Program-made: the position numbers and the translations under genes
The notes under the pieces: generated by a model
Seen by the model: only the letters and a program-made list of their open reading frames with translations
What the model was told of the DNA's origin: nothing
The model's database searches: none
Source: Candidatus Gastranaerophilales bacterium
GTDB taxonomy: Bacteria; Cyanobacteriota; Vampirovibrionia; Gastranaerophilales; Gastranaerophilaceae
Length of the DNA: 64,000 nt
Direction: 5' to 3'
NCBI GenBank assembly: GCA_944322845.1
Contig: CALUQE010000003.1
Coordinates: forward strand, 79,582-143,581
Shown: positions 52,623 through 61,379 of the stretch, in pieces
How positions within the stretch are numbered: the stretch's first letter is position 1
Layout: every line of letters begins with the position of its first letter

Positions 52623-53696
52623 TTACTCCTTATTTTTTGATATTCTTTTAATTTCTTCAATTTCTTTTGCAAACTCAATATCCGAGTCTATGATTTCTTG
52701 CTGTCTGCGTTTTTCATCATATTTATGATATTCAGCTTTCGCTTTCTTTTCCGCTAATTCCTTAGAAATTTTACCTTTGTGAGTCAATATTTCCATTTCA
52801 TTAAGACTTAATAGTCCATCAAGTTTTTTTGCCCAATCAACCATTGCCATAGGGATTCTGCGTTCTGCTTGTAATTCTGCATAATCAAGATACATAACTG
52901 TCAATCGGTCAAGCTTTTCCATCTCGTCTTTTTTTAGATAATTTTTAGCAATAACTACATCCGGAGCAAGTAATTTTTTACCGTTCCATGTTGTTAAGCC
53001 CATATTGATTTCATCAGCATTTGCCCTGGAATGTATAATTTCTGCTGCTGTTTGTCCAGTCACTGCCCAAAGCATTTTATTCTGAACCATTGCAAAGAAA
53101 TCTCGTGTAACGTCCGCTGTTTTATCGTAATCAACACTTGTTGTATAAATATCTTTAATCTTTGCATAAAAGCGTTTTTCACTCGCACGAATTTCGCGGA
53201 TTTCTTTTAACAGTTCTTCAAAATAATCCTTGCCTTCAGGATTTTTCAAATATTCTGTATTAATTGCAAAACCTTTAATCAAATATTCTTTGATTCTTTG
53301 AGTTGCCCATTGTCTGAATTGAGTACCTCTTAATGATTTTACTCTGTATCCGACAGAGATAATCACATCCAGGCTGTAAAAAGATATTTCGCGGGAAACC
53401 TCGCGCCCACCCTCGTTTTGAACTATCCGGAAATTCCGGATAGTTGAAAAGTCTTGCGGCAACTCATTTTCGACAAATACGTTAAGTATATGTTCGTTAA
53501 TAGTTCTAACATCTTTTTGAAAAAGTTCCGCCATTAATTTTTGCGAAAGCCATACTGTTTCATCTATTAATCTAACTTGAATCTGTTTTTCACCATCCGG
53601 AGTGGTATAAATTAAGAATTCGCCAAGTGAATTTTCAGCGTTAATAAGATTATTTTTCTTTTCTTCCGGTAATTTTTTTTCGTTATCTTTATCCAT
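52623..53696 (-). CDS. RhuM-family protein
   Basis: 357 residues matching the RhuM (virulence protein) group: IQVRLIDETVWLSQKLMAEL, QKDVRTINEHI, SFYSLDVIISVGYRVKSLRG, FRQWATQRIKEYLIKGFAIN. The C-terminal part contains a Fic/Doc-like region (around 200-290) with no clear HPFx[D/E]GN motif. RhuM genes often stand between hsdM and hsdS in type I restriction operons; their role is not settled. It overlaps hsdM by 8 nt. Confidence 0.85.
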   Translation of the reverse strand: MDKDNEKKLPEEKKNNLINAENSLGEFLIYTTPDGEKQIQVRLIDETVWLSQKLMAELFQKDVRTINEHILNVFVENELPQDFSTIRNFRIVQNEGGREVSREISFYSLDVIISVGYRVKSLRGTQFRQWATQRIKEYLIKGFAINTEYLKNPEGKDYFEELLKEIREIRASEKRFYAKIKDIYTTSVDYDKTADVTRDFFAMVQNKMLWAVTGQTAAEIIHSRANADEINMGLTTWNGKKLLAPDVVIAKNYLKKDEMEKLDRLTVMYLDYAELQAERRIPMAMVDWAKKLDGLLSLNEMEILTHKGKISKELAEKKAKAEYHKYDEKRRQQEIIDSDIEFAKEIEEIKRISKNKE

Positions 53697-55188
53697 TTAT
53701 TCCAAGCTCCTGTAAGTATCCTTTCATCTTAGATTGGACGTCAGCTAATTGTTTTTCCAGATTTTCAATTTCTTTTTGAGTAGCTTGAATATCAATTTCC
53801 GCTTCTTCTTCAAAAGTATCAACATAGCGAGGAATATTTAAATTGTATTCATTCTCCTTAACTTCATCTAAGGTAGCAACATAAGAATATTTATCTATTG
53901 TTGAACGTTTTTTATAGGTATCAACAATCTTTTCAATGTCGCATTTTCTTAAAATATTTTGATTTTTGCCTGACGCATATTCTCTGCTTGCATCTATAAA
54001 CAAAATATCTTTTGCTGTCCTATTCTTCTTAAAAATCAATATTGCCGCAGGAATGCCGGTGCCAAAAAATAAATTTTGCGGAAGTCCGATAACGGCATCC
54101 AGACAGTTGTCTTGCTCTATAAAATGTCGCCTTATTTTTCCTTCGGAACCTTCTCTAAATAATACGCCATGAGGGACAACAACTCCGACTTTTCCCCCAT
54201 CAGCGACAGCTGCTTCAATCATATGTGAAATAAATGCATAGTCACCTCTGTTTTTTGGAGGAACGCCGCGCCAAAAACGATTGAATTTATCAGAAGATGC
54301 ATTTTCTGCACCCCATTTATCAAGTGAAAATGGTGGGTTTGCAACAACAATATCAAATTTCATCGTTGTATCGCCTTCAATTAGTTTGGGATTATTTAAT
54401 GTATCACCCCACTCAATTCGAGCATTATCCTTACTGTGCAAAAACATATTCATTTTACATAATGCCCAGGTACTGCCATTACTTTCCTGTCCATATAAAG
54501 AATAATTATCTGAGCCGACTTCATTTGCTGCTTTAATCAGCAATGAACCTGAACCGCATGCCGGGTCACAAATCCTATCACCGGCTTTGGGCTCTACCAG
54601 TTTTGATAATAAGATTGAAACCTCTGCCGGTGTATAAAACTCTCCACCCTTTTTGCCAGCTCCTGCCGCAAATTTAGCAATCAAGTATTCATAAACATTC
54701 CCGATAATATCAGCATTACCAACCTTAGACGGTCTTAAATCCAGCATCGGATTTGAAAAATCTTCTATCAAATTTTTAAGTCGGACATTTCTTTCCTTTG
54801 TCTCTCCGAGTTGCATGTCAGAATTAAAGTCAATATTTCTAAAAACTCCTTCTAGCTTAACTTTATTGTCTTCTTCAATTTTTTCTAATGCCTGATTTAT
54901 AAGTTGTCCTATTTGATTATCATTTCTGTGAGCATATAAATAATCATAAGTACAAGTTTCATCTAATTTAAAACGTTCTCTTTCCAAGCGACGTTGAATT
55001 CTTTCTTCATTATTGCCAAACTCTTTTTTTAATTCTTCATACTTATCTTTCCACACATCACTGATATATTTAATAAACAAGAATACTAAAATGTAGTTTT
55101 TATATTCTGAAGGGTCAACAACACCTCTAAAGGTATCGCATGCTTTCCATACAATATTATTTATTTCATCCTGATTGATTACTGCCAT
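53689..55188 (-). CDS. hsdM: Type I DNA methyltransferase, M subunit
   Basis: 499 residues. An N-terminal helical HsdM_N domain (VWKACDTFRGVVDPSEYKNY) leads into the N6-adenine methyltransferase: EFYTPAEVSILLSKL, SAM-binding DPACGSGSLLIKA, catalytic NPPF at 284-287, VVPHGVLFREGSEGKIRR. The C-terminal coiled coil (IENLEKQLADVQSKMKGYL) contacts HsdS. All motifs are intact. It follows the small S-like gene by 10 bp. Confidence 0.96.
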   Translation of the reverse strand: MAVINQDEINNIVWKACDTFRGVVDPSEYKNYILVFLFIKYISDVWKDKYEELKKEFGNNEERIQRRLERERFKLDETCTYDYLYAHRNDNQIGQLINQALEKIEEDNKVKLEGVFRNIDFNSDMQLGETKERNVRLKNLIEDFSNPMLDLRPSKVGNADIIGNVYEYLIAKFAAGAGKKGGEFYTPAEVSILLSKLVEPKAGDRICDPACGSGSLLIKAANEVGSDNYSLYGQESNGSTWALCKMNMFLHSKDNARIEWGDTLNNPKLIEGDTTMKFDIVVANPPFSLDKWGAENASSDKFNRFWRGVPPKNRGDYAFISHMIEAAVADGGKVGVVVPHGVLFREGSEGKIRRHFIEQDNCLDAVIGLPQNLFFGTGIPAAILIFKKNRTAKDILFIDASREYASGKNQNILRKCDIEKIVDTYKKRSTIDKYSYVATLDEVKENEYNLNIPRYVDTFEEEAEIDIQATQKEIENLEKQLADVQSKMKGYLQELGING

Positions 55189-55198
55189 AGTTTATCTC

Positions 55199-55789
55199 CT
55201 AATATTTTTGTAATTCTTTTTCGATAATTGCACGATATAATAAATTTTTGTTATCTGCAATTTCTATAGAGAGAGCCATTTCTTGTTTTGCACACTCTTC
55301 TATATTAGAAATGAGTTTTTGCTTTTTTAGTGGTATCAATGGAATCTCTAACGATTCAAGCGTAGCTTTGCTGACATTTGCAATAGTAACGCCTGTTGCT
55401 TGGCCTGCCCCTTTTGAAAAATGTCTTTTTGCTATTGCACTATTTAGCCAAGAGCAGACATATTCCGGTAAAAAATTTTTATCAGTAACTCTTATAATGT
55501 GACACGAAGCTGTAACGGTTGTATCTGGAGGAATACTATCGATTAGAACAGCAGTATTCTTAAGCCCTTTTGCTTTAAATAAAATATCCCCCGGAATGAT
55601 AATTTCTTCCGGTTTTACGTCATTTAGCTGTATTTTTTTTACATCCTCTTCTGAAATACGGACTATACCAGCAGTAGAAATAGCATCCATATTTAGTAAG
55701 TTTAAATTCCCTTCTGTATTATAGGGAATCTTGCTTCTAAAAACGTGCCCCGTTATAATTTTAGATATATTTCTAAAGTAAATGGTCAT
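55199..55789 (-). CDS. Single-domain HsdS-like specificity protein
   Basis: 196 residues with one target-recognition domain and one conserved helix: IIIPGDILFKAKG, HIIRVTDKNFLPEYVCSWLN, the KGAGQATGVTIANVSKATLE segment typical of S subunits, and IPLIPLKKQKLISNIEEC. Half-size S proteins can dimerise and read a palindromic site, or pair with another half. Here a full two-domain hsdS also exists downstream. It is the first gene of the operon; AGGAGTG precedes the ATG. Confidence 0.8.
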   Translation of the reverse strand: MTIYFRNISKIITGHVFRSKIPYNTEGNLNLLNMDAISTAGIVRISEEDVKKIQLNDVKPEEIIIPGDILFKAKGLKNTAVLIDSIPPDTTVTASCHIIRVTDKNFLPEYVCSWLNSAIAKRHFSKGAGQATGVTIANVSKATLESLEIPLIPLKKQKLISNIEECAKQEMALSIEIADNKNLLYRAIIEKELQKY

Positions 55790-55804
55790 GCCACACTCCT
55801 AAAA

Positions 55805-55833
55805 ATTATAGTCATAACTTATTATACTCACAA
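55805..55833 (-). promoter_or_regulatory. Probable promoter of the restriction operon
   Basis: On the minus strand, TTGTGA (55833-55828), a 17-bp spacer and TATAAT (55810-55805), about 16 bases before the first start codon. A second TATAAT-like box lies within the spacer. Confidence 0.55.
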
Positions 55834-56487
55834 CATACCATATCAAACCAACCATGTCAAGAATATTTATTGTAGTAAACTTATATACTCACAGTTTATT
55901 CGGTTATTTTCTATTAAAAATGCTTCCACAGAAAGGTTTTTGACTCATGACTTTTTATTAAGTTTTATGAAGTATATTTGATTATTTTAAGATTTTGAGT
56001 GATAAATAAGACACATAAAAGGAGGTCGTAAGGAAAAGTATGATTAATATTAAAGTGTTTTAGCAGTTAAACAAATGGTCGGAGAATATTATAACATATT
56101 ATGAAATGTAAGAACCAGTATCTGCGACAGTAGGCATGAATTTAAGCACTGCTATAGTAATCCGGGAAAGAGATACTCAGATGATCAATCCAACTGCTCT
56201 CTTTGGTTTCCGGCATCTGCCAGAGACAAGCCCCCTTAAGCTTACTCTTGGTGATTTAGCCATGCACATCATGCTGACTTGCCTGTTAATTAAGTAATAT
56301 ATAAACCGGTTGAGGAACAGACGCCACCCTGCTCTTGAGGGATACATAATGCATTGCCCACCGCCCGTCTGGCATCTACGGGCTACAACAACCGGCTTGC
56401 CTGATTATGAGGGCTCCATCACCCCTCTGTCGCCAGTTGGCTTGGTAGGGAGATTACCGTATCAGATATTAATATATTATCAAAGTA
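55834..56487. other. Gene-free region with a GC-richer core
   Basis: The left 200 bp are AT-rich. From about 56100 to 56480 the base composition is clearly richer in G+C than the neighbours and contains repeated words (GGCATCTGCC and GGCATCTACGGGC; GACTTGCCTG and GGCTTGCCTG). Both strands were read: the longest open frames (for example 56310-56510) have no family pattern and poor codon use. It may be a structured RNA, an element end or a dead gene. I assign no function. Confidence 0.5.
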
Positions 56488-57303
56488 CTATGTCAAATAT
56501 GGATGTATGATTTGCTTTCGTAAAAAGTTATTAAAAACTTCTACATCTGGCTTTCTTGAGTTGAAATTACTGTATTCATTTTGCAGCTCAACGTTAAAAA
56601 ACTCATCAAATTCAGGTATTCGCAAAATTACATCACGTTCTAACCCCTGTGATTTTATTTCTATTACTTCTTGAATTCTTTTATAAACTTCTACCGGAAC
56701 AATATTTTCAAGTTCCTTTACTGTCTGTCTTAAATCAAGAGGTGGAATTCTATCAAACTCATATACATACTTTGCATTCAAAAGTCCACGCATAGAATAA
56801 AGATATTTTTTATATGTTATTGCCTTAGCCTGTTGAATAAATTCCCGATAGTTGTTTCTGAATAAAGAGAAGTAATGTTTAAATAATCTTTCCTGATTAA
56901 AGTTATTTCTCATATACTCTCGAAGCGGCAAGTTGTTATTACCATAATAAACTATCGGAGAACAAAGCCATTCAATAGTTGTCGGATTTGAGGTTAACAA
57001 TAGTTTCAAATATTTAAATATGTCAAATCCACTAATATCAATTAAAGAACCTTGAACATTACAAGGCTGCAAATCTTTATCGTAAGCAGCAGTTATAACA
57101 TCTTTTTCCTGACTTAGTGAAATATAATTTTTTACCGAACGATAGAATACAAAACGGACATCATAATCACTGTCTTTGCTTGCCATACCCCAGGAACGGC
57201 TTCCGTTTTCAATTGCAAAGATAATTTTTATATCTTTGTCTTTTTCTATTTGTTGTAATAAATTTTGTATTTTATCAATATACGATTGTGTCAATCTCGT
57301 CAT
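56488..57303 (-). CDS. YcgL-type predicted nucleotidyltransferase
   Basis: 271 residues from the ATG at 57303, which has AAGGAG six bases upstream. The DNA polymerase beta-like signature is intact: FAIENGSRSWGMASKDSDYD with the metal-binding Asp pair, VRFVFYRS, and the family-specific LIDISGFDIFKYLKLLLTSN and TIEWLCSPIVYYG. The group is widespread in bacteria and phages; its substrate is not known. It is the last of three minus-strand accessory genes. Confidence 0.85.
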   Translation of the reverse strand: MTRLTQSYIDKIQNLLQQIEKDKDIKIIFAIENGSRSWGMASKDSDYDVRFVFYRSVKNYISLSQEKDVITAAYDKDLQPCNVQGSLIDISGFDIFKYLKLLLTSNPTTIEWLCSPIVYYGNNNLPLREYMRNNFNQERLFKHYFSLFRNNYREFIQQAKAITYKKYLYSMRGLLNAKYVYEFDRIPPLDLRQTVKELENIVPVEVYKRIQEVIEIKSQGLERDVILRIPEFDEFFNVELQNEYSNFNSRKPDVEVFNNFLRKQIIHPYLT

Positions 57304-57313
57304 AACCAACTCC

Positions 57314-58198
57314 TTAGTTAAAAAATCCACTCAACCAAACAATGGCATTTATCCCATCTCCTACTTGAGGTTTGTATTTGCCTAGAACATGTTTTGATGC
57401 ATATATAAAGCAATATAAAGATTCTTCATTATCAGAATGTTCAAGATTTACTTTTAATTGGGCAATTTCTTCACCAAGTATTTTAAAATATTTTATATTT
57501 TCAATTTGAGTTGCTATTTCATATTCACAGGCATATTGTTTAGGTATAAGCATCCTGAAATGTTCTGCCTCAAGTTTTACAACCGGCGGTTCAAAATCTT
57601 GCTCAGTTTTATCCGGATTCTCTTTTAAGAACTCATCTCTGGAAACATTATAGAACTCGCCTTTATCAATAACAAATTCTTGTTCTTTCAGTTTATCTAA
57701 ACTATATGCAAGTCCGGCAAGTGATATTGTTTGGGTCTTATCTGTTTTAAAATTGGCTTTATCGATCGCATAAAACGGATCAAAGAAATTTATAACTTTA
57801 TCATCTCCTGCTTCGACTGCGAATTCACCTTCTCCTCCATTTTGCCAGCAATAGTCTTCCTTAAGTTTTACCTCGTTATTAATTCCTATTAATAAAGGAT
57901 ATGCGGAAGTATATTCATTGCAAGTTTCTTTTAATTCTATCAAACTTAACACAGATAATAATTCATTTTTTGGATAGACTATTCCTGCAAATTTTTTATT
58001 TAATATGTTTTCTTGTTTAAAAATAATATCGCCGGAGGTGATGCATTTCTTCATGTTTTCTACTGTAAATTTTTCGGTATTGCCCCAAAGTGCAACCCAT
58101 TTATCACCGTGTCCTTCAAAGTGTTCTCCGTCAAAATAGCTTTCTCCACGGGAAATTTTCCTTATATTAATTGCGTTTATTGGCATATCTTTATCCAT
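57314..58198 (-). CDS. Hypothetical protein
   Basis: 294 residues from the ATG at 58198, chosen because AAAGGAT lies upstream; an earlier start would overlap that site. Soluble, mixed alpha/beta, no signal or membrane segment, with a conserved-looking ESYFDGEHFEGHGDKWVALW at the N-terminus. I recognise no family. It lies 10 bp before the nucleotidyltransferase gene and 16 bp after the YwqK-like gene, so the three are one unit. Confidence 0.6.
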   Translation of the reverse strand: MDKDMPINAINIRKISRGESYFDGEHFEGHGDKWVALWGNTEKFTVENMKKCITSGDIIFKQENILNKKFAGIVYPKNELLSVLSLIELKETCNEYTSAYPLLIGINNEVKLKEDYCWQNGGEGEFAVEAGDDKVINFFDPFYAIDKANFKTDKTQTISLAGLAYSLDKLKEQEFVIDKGEFYNVSRDEFLKENPDKTEQDFEPPVVKLEAEHFRMLIPKQYACEYEIATQIENIKYFKILGEEIAQLKVNLEHSDNEESLYCFIYASKHVLGKYKPQVGDGINAIVWLSGFFN

Positions 58199-58214
58199 AA
58201 TTTTTATCCTTTCT

Positions 58215-59669
58215 TTACTCAATTTTCAGACCTTTTACTCCGGTAATACCATCAATACCATAAAAATCTACAACTTTTCCTTTACTGAAAAATATTTTAT
58301 ATTGTATTTCACCATTTTTTTCTTCATAACTTATAGACCAGCTGTCGCGCAAACCGTTTTTGTAATGTTGTTCATAACTTAATTGACCGTTATTATAATA
58401 TCGTTTTTCTATTCCATGTTTTTTCCCATTTTTATATTCACATTCAGAACGAATTTTTCCATTATAGTGATATTCTTTACATATTCCATGTCTCTTGTCA
58501 TTTTTATAATTGTAATCCGCTTCTATTTTCCCATTATCGTAGTAATATTTGCCATTGCCACATTTTTTACCTTTATTGTATTTTCTTTCACTTTTTAGTT
58601 TTCCGTTTGGATAATAAACTAATTCAATGCCGGTATCTCTTGCAGGAATTATGGCTTCTAATGTACCATCTTCATAATATTGGTATTCATCAGATATGCA
58701 TGAACCATTTTTATATGTAGAAATGGCTTTAATTTGTCCGTTTTTATGATAAGTAATTCTTTCTCCATCACACTTATCATTTTTCCAATATGCAACAAGT
58801 TTTAATTCTCCGGTATCATAATACCATTTGGTTTCTCCATCTTGTTTCCCGTTTTTAAAATATGCTTCCTTTTCAATTTGTCCATTAGGGTAAAATTTAA
58901 TGGATTTCCCGTTTTTTGCATTATTTTTAAACATCTCGGAATATTCTAAAAACCCTTCTTGATTATATGTTTCTTCTATGCCTTCTTTTACGCCATTAAC
59001 AAATGTTTCTGTTACTCTTAAGTTTCCATTTTTGAAATAACTTCTAGAAATTCCGTTTAGTTTATTTTTTGTATAATTTTGTTTCCAATCAACTATTTTA
59101 GTATTTTCAAAGTAACATTTTGTCATACCATCCTTTAAACCATTCTTGTAAGATATTTCTAAATACAAATAGCCTTCGGGTGTATAAATTTTTGTGACAC
59201 CGTTTCTTGGCGGTATGTACAAATTTGGAATAAATAAGTTATCTTTACTATAATAAAGTTTATTATCGGGTAAAAAAATGTCATCTAATTCCAAAAAGGA
59301 TGAATATATATTGTCAGAGAGGTCATCAAATTTATATTTTATGTTGTGAATATCAGCAAAGTGTATTAAATCACTACAAGCACTCGCTGTATTGAATTTG
59401 GCTTTAAGTTCATATAAAAAATCTGATTTATTTTCGGCAAAAAATTTTACTAATTTATTACTTTCTTTTTTTGAAAAGATATAAAGGTAATCTAATCTGT
59501 CGTAAGAATCAATATTGTTATAGTGAACCAGCTTAATTAACAGCTCATTTTTCTCACAAAATTCCGCAGTAATATAGCGAGTTTCCATTTTGTTATCAAC
59601 ACAATATAATAAAATTCTATCAATTTTTTCACGTTTTTGATATTTTTTCATATCTATAATTTTTGTCAT
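58215..59669 (-). CDS. YwqK/MORN-repeat protein
   Basis: 484 residues. After about 150 unique N-terminal residues there are roughly 13 copies of a 20-22-residue beta-hairpin repeat of the type DGxxxxYYxNGxLxxExxYKNG (residues about 165-465). This is the YwqK variant of MORN repeats. In Bacillus YwqK is an immunity-type partner in a toxin module; elsewhere such proteins are of unknown use. The high Lys/Tyr/Asn content follows from the repeats. Confidence 0.8.
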   Translation of the reverse strand: MTKIIDMKKYQKREKIDRILLYCVDNKMETRYITAEFCEKNELLIKLVHYNNIDSYDRLDYLYIFSKKESNKLVKFFAENKSDFLYELKAKFNTASACSDLIHFADIHNIKYKFDDLSDNIYSSFLELDDIFLPDNKLYYSKDNLFIPNLYIPPRNGVTKIYTPEGYLYLEISYKNGLKDGMTKCYFENTKIVDWKQNYTKNKLNGISRSYFKNGNLRVTETFVNGVKEGIEETYNQEGFLEYSEMFKNNAKNGKSIKFYPNGQIEKEAYFKNGKQDGETKWYYDTGELKLVAYWKNDKCDGERITYHKNGQIKAISTYKNGSCISDEYQYYEDGTLEAIIPARDTGIELVYYPNGKLKSERKYNKGKKCGNGKYYYDNGKIEADYNYKNDKRHGICKEYHYNGKIRSECEYKNGKKHGIEKRYYNNGQLSYEQHYKNGLRDSWSISYEEKNGEIQYKIFFSKGKVVDFYGIDGITGVKGLKIE

Positions 59670-59704
59670 ATTATCACCTCAATTATATTTTAATTTTACA
59701 TTGC

Positions 59705-59719
59705 GACAAAAATGGTCAT
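59705..59719. promoter_or_regulatory. Operator-like site before the WYL gene
   Basis: GAC, seven bases (AAAAATG), GTCAT. It is almost the same as the palindrome at 61346 (ATGAC, AAATATG, GTCAT). It lies eight bases upstream of TATAAT (59727-59732), where a -35 box would be, so a bound protein would block the promoter. Confidence 0.5.
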
Positions 59720-59754
59720 ATTGGTATATAATAATTTTAAAGAAGGAGAAATTT

Positions 59755-60717
59755 ATGTCAGATAAACCAAGATATTCACGAATTTCAGATATTTTAGACC
59801 TTGCGATTTTTATGTCATCAAAAATTCAGGGGGTAACTGTAACAGAAATTGCCGAAAGGTATAATGTTTCACGCAGAACCGCAGAGCGAATGCGCGACAG
59901 TTTAACCTGTATTTTTCCTTCCATAGATGAAATAGAAACCGATGACACCCAAAAACACTGGGGGTTTATTAATTATTCTATTTCAAACCTTATTTCATTT
60001 ACACCGAAAGAAATTGCAAATATTGAACAGCTTCAAAGACGGACAACCAATAAAGAAATGAAAGAGGAGCTGGGTAAAACCATCGAAAAACTAAAATCCC
60101 TGAACAAAAAACATTCTCTGCCATTAGAAAACAATATTGAACTTTATATGCAGACAGAGGGTTATGCCGTTCGTCAAATGCCTCAGTACAAAATTAGTCT
60201 TGAAGCATTAGAGGTTATTCGGGAAGCCGTTCAGCACTCAAAAATGGTTACAGGAATTTACCACAATAAAGAGAGGTTGATTGAGCCTTTAGGAATGATT
60301 TATGGTGAGAAAATTTATCTTGTTGCAAGAGAAAAAGCAAAAGGTGACGGGATATACAACTATTTATTGCATAAGTTTGAGAATTTGAAACTTACGGACA
60401 AAACCTTTGATAAGGGTAATTTTGATTTGCAAGAATATACAAACTTATCATTTGGAGTTTACCACGGTGAAATTTTAGAAGTAGAACTTTTGTTTTCGCA
60501 AGAATTAGCACAAGAGGCAAGTCAGTTCAATTTTCACCCCACACAATCCGGCAAATGGAACAATGACGGGACTTATACCATAAACTTTAAAGCAAGCGGA
60601 AGTAAAGAAATTATCTGGCATGTATTCAAGTGGGGAGGCGGATGTAAAATAATTGCGCCAAAATCATTGCAAGATGAATATCGAAAATATTTGAAAGAAA
60701 ATTTGGATAATTACTAA
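59755..60717 (+). CDS. WYL-domain transcriptional regulator
   Basis: 320 residues from the ATG at 59755, with AGAAGGAG just upstream. An N-terminal helix-turn-helix (VTVTEIAERYNVSRRTAERM) is followed by the WYL domain from about 150 (VIREAVQHSKMVTGIYHNKE, ERLIEPLGMIYGEKIYLVAR) and the C-terminal WCX region (VELLFSQELAQEASQFNFHP, FKWGGGCKIIAPKSL). WYL proteins sense nucleic acid or nucleotide ligands and often control defence genes. It meets the 195-residue gene tail to tail with overlapping stops. Confidence 0.9.
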   Translation: MSDKPRYSRISDILDLAIFMSSKIQGVTVTEIAERYNVSRRTAERMRDSLTCIFPSIDEIETDDTQKHWGFINYSISNLISFTPKEIANIEQLQRRTTNKEMKEELGKTIEKLKSLNKKHSLPLENNIELYMQTEGYAVRQMPQYKISLEALEVIREAVQHSKMVTGIYHNKERLIEPLGMIYGEKIYLVAREKAKGDGIYNYLLHKFENLKLTDKTFDKGNFDLQEYTNLSFGVYHGEILEVELLFSQELAQEASQFNFHPTQSGKWNNDGTYTINFKASGSKEIIWHVFKWGGGCKIIAPKSLQDEYRKYLKENLDNY

Positions 60718-61301
60718 TATATATAGTCTTCATCATCGTCTGCTAAATCATTTGAAAGATATTTTTCAAATAAGTCAGATAATCCAATAGCTTTACCATC
60801 TGTAGACATTTTGACAATTTCAAATGCTCGCTTGTTAAAACAAATTGCTTCATCTTTACCGTTTAGGACAGTAATACATTTGCAATTATTTTGTTCCAGA
60901 CTGGTCATAAGATTTGTGTGAAAAACAGTGCTTAAATTGTAATCTTTTATTTTAGTTAGATCAAAATCATACATGCCAAAGTTTTCTGCACGGGCACGAA
61001 TTGCATTAAATCCATATTCCAGTCCGTCCATATTCCAGTGAACAAAAATCGGATTATTTAAATTTTGATAAAAACCCACAAAATCTTTAAGCATCAGCTG
61101 CTCACTTTCTATCAGAGATTTACCCTGTACAAGGTAATTATTCAGAGCAAAAGTGTGCAACTCTCTTGTTGTATAATTAACCACTGCAATAGAGCATATT
61201 GCAGGTGCATAAGCTCCTCCGTTATAAAAGCCGTCGCAAGAATAATGAATTGCGTAGGTATCTTGTTCTTTGCCTTTAATTTGTAATTTTATTTCATCCA
61301 T
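60714..61301 (-). CDS. Hypothetical protein, possibly WYL-controlled
   Basis: 195 residues. The start AIHYSCDGFYNGGAYAPAIC, SIAVVNYTTRELHTFAL, and IFVHWNMDGLEYGFNAI are spaced like the first strands and helix of an RNase H-like exonuclease, but the acidic metal ligands of a DEDD enzyme are not all present. The end is acidic (DLADDDEDYIY). AAAGGAGG precedes the start, and a palindrome like that of the WYL gene lies in its promoter region. Function unknown. Confidence 0.6.
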   Translation of the reverse strand: MDEIKLQIKGKEQDTYAIHYSCDGFYNGGAYAPAICSIAVVNYTTRELHTFALNNYLVQGKSLIESEQLMLKDFVGFYQNLNNPIFVHWNMDGLEYGFNAIRARAENFGMYDFDLTKIKDYNLSTVFHTNLMTSLEQNNCKCITVLNGKDEAICFNKRAFEIVKMSTDGKAIGLSDLFEKYLSNDLADDDEDYIY

Positions 61302-61345
61302 ATTTTAGCCTCCTTTATGGCTTACATGTGTATAATAAACCATGG

Positions 61346-61366
61346 TTATGACAAATATGGTCATAA
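61346..61366. promoter_or_regulatory. WYL-type operator upstream of the 195-residue gene
   Basis: TTATGAC, AAATATG, GTCATAA: perfect 7-bp arms. It lies 45 bp before the start codon of the minus-strand gene ending at 61301 and nearly matches the site at 59705. Confidence 0.6.
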
Positions 61367-61379
61367 GGTTATTCCATTC

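Noticed and set aside
43569..55789. Phase-variable restriction system by S-gene inversion
   Set aside because: The two S genes are in the same orientation, 4 kb apart, and no inverted repeats between their target domains were seen.
56310..56510. Open frame of 66 codons on the plus strand
   Set aside because: No ribosome binding site, unusual Pro/Arg-rich composition, overlaps the nucleotidyltransferase end and has no family pattern.
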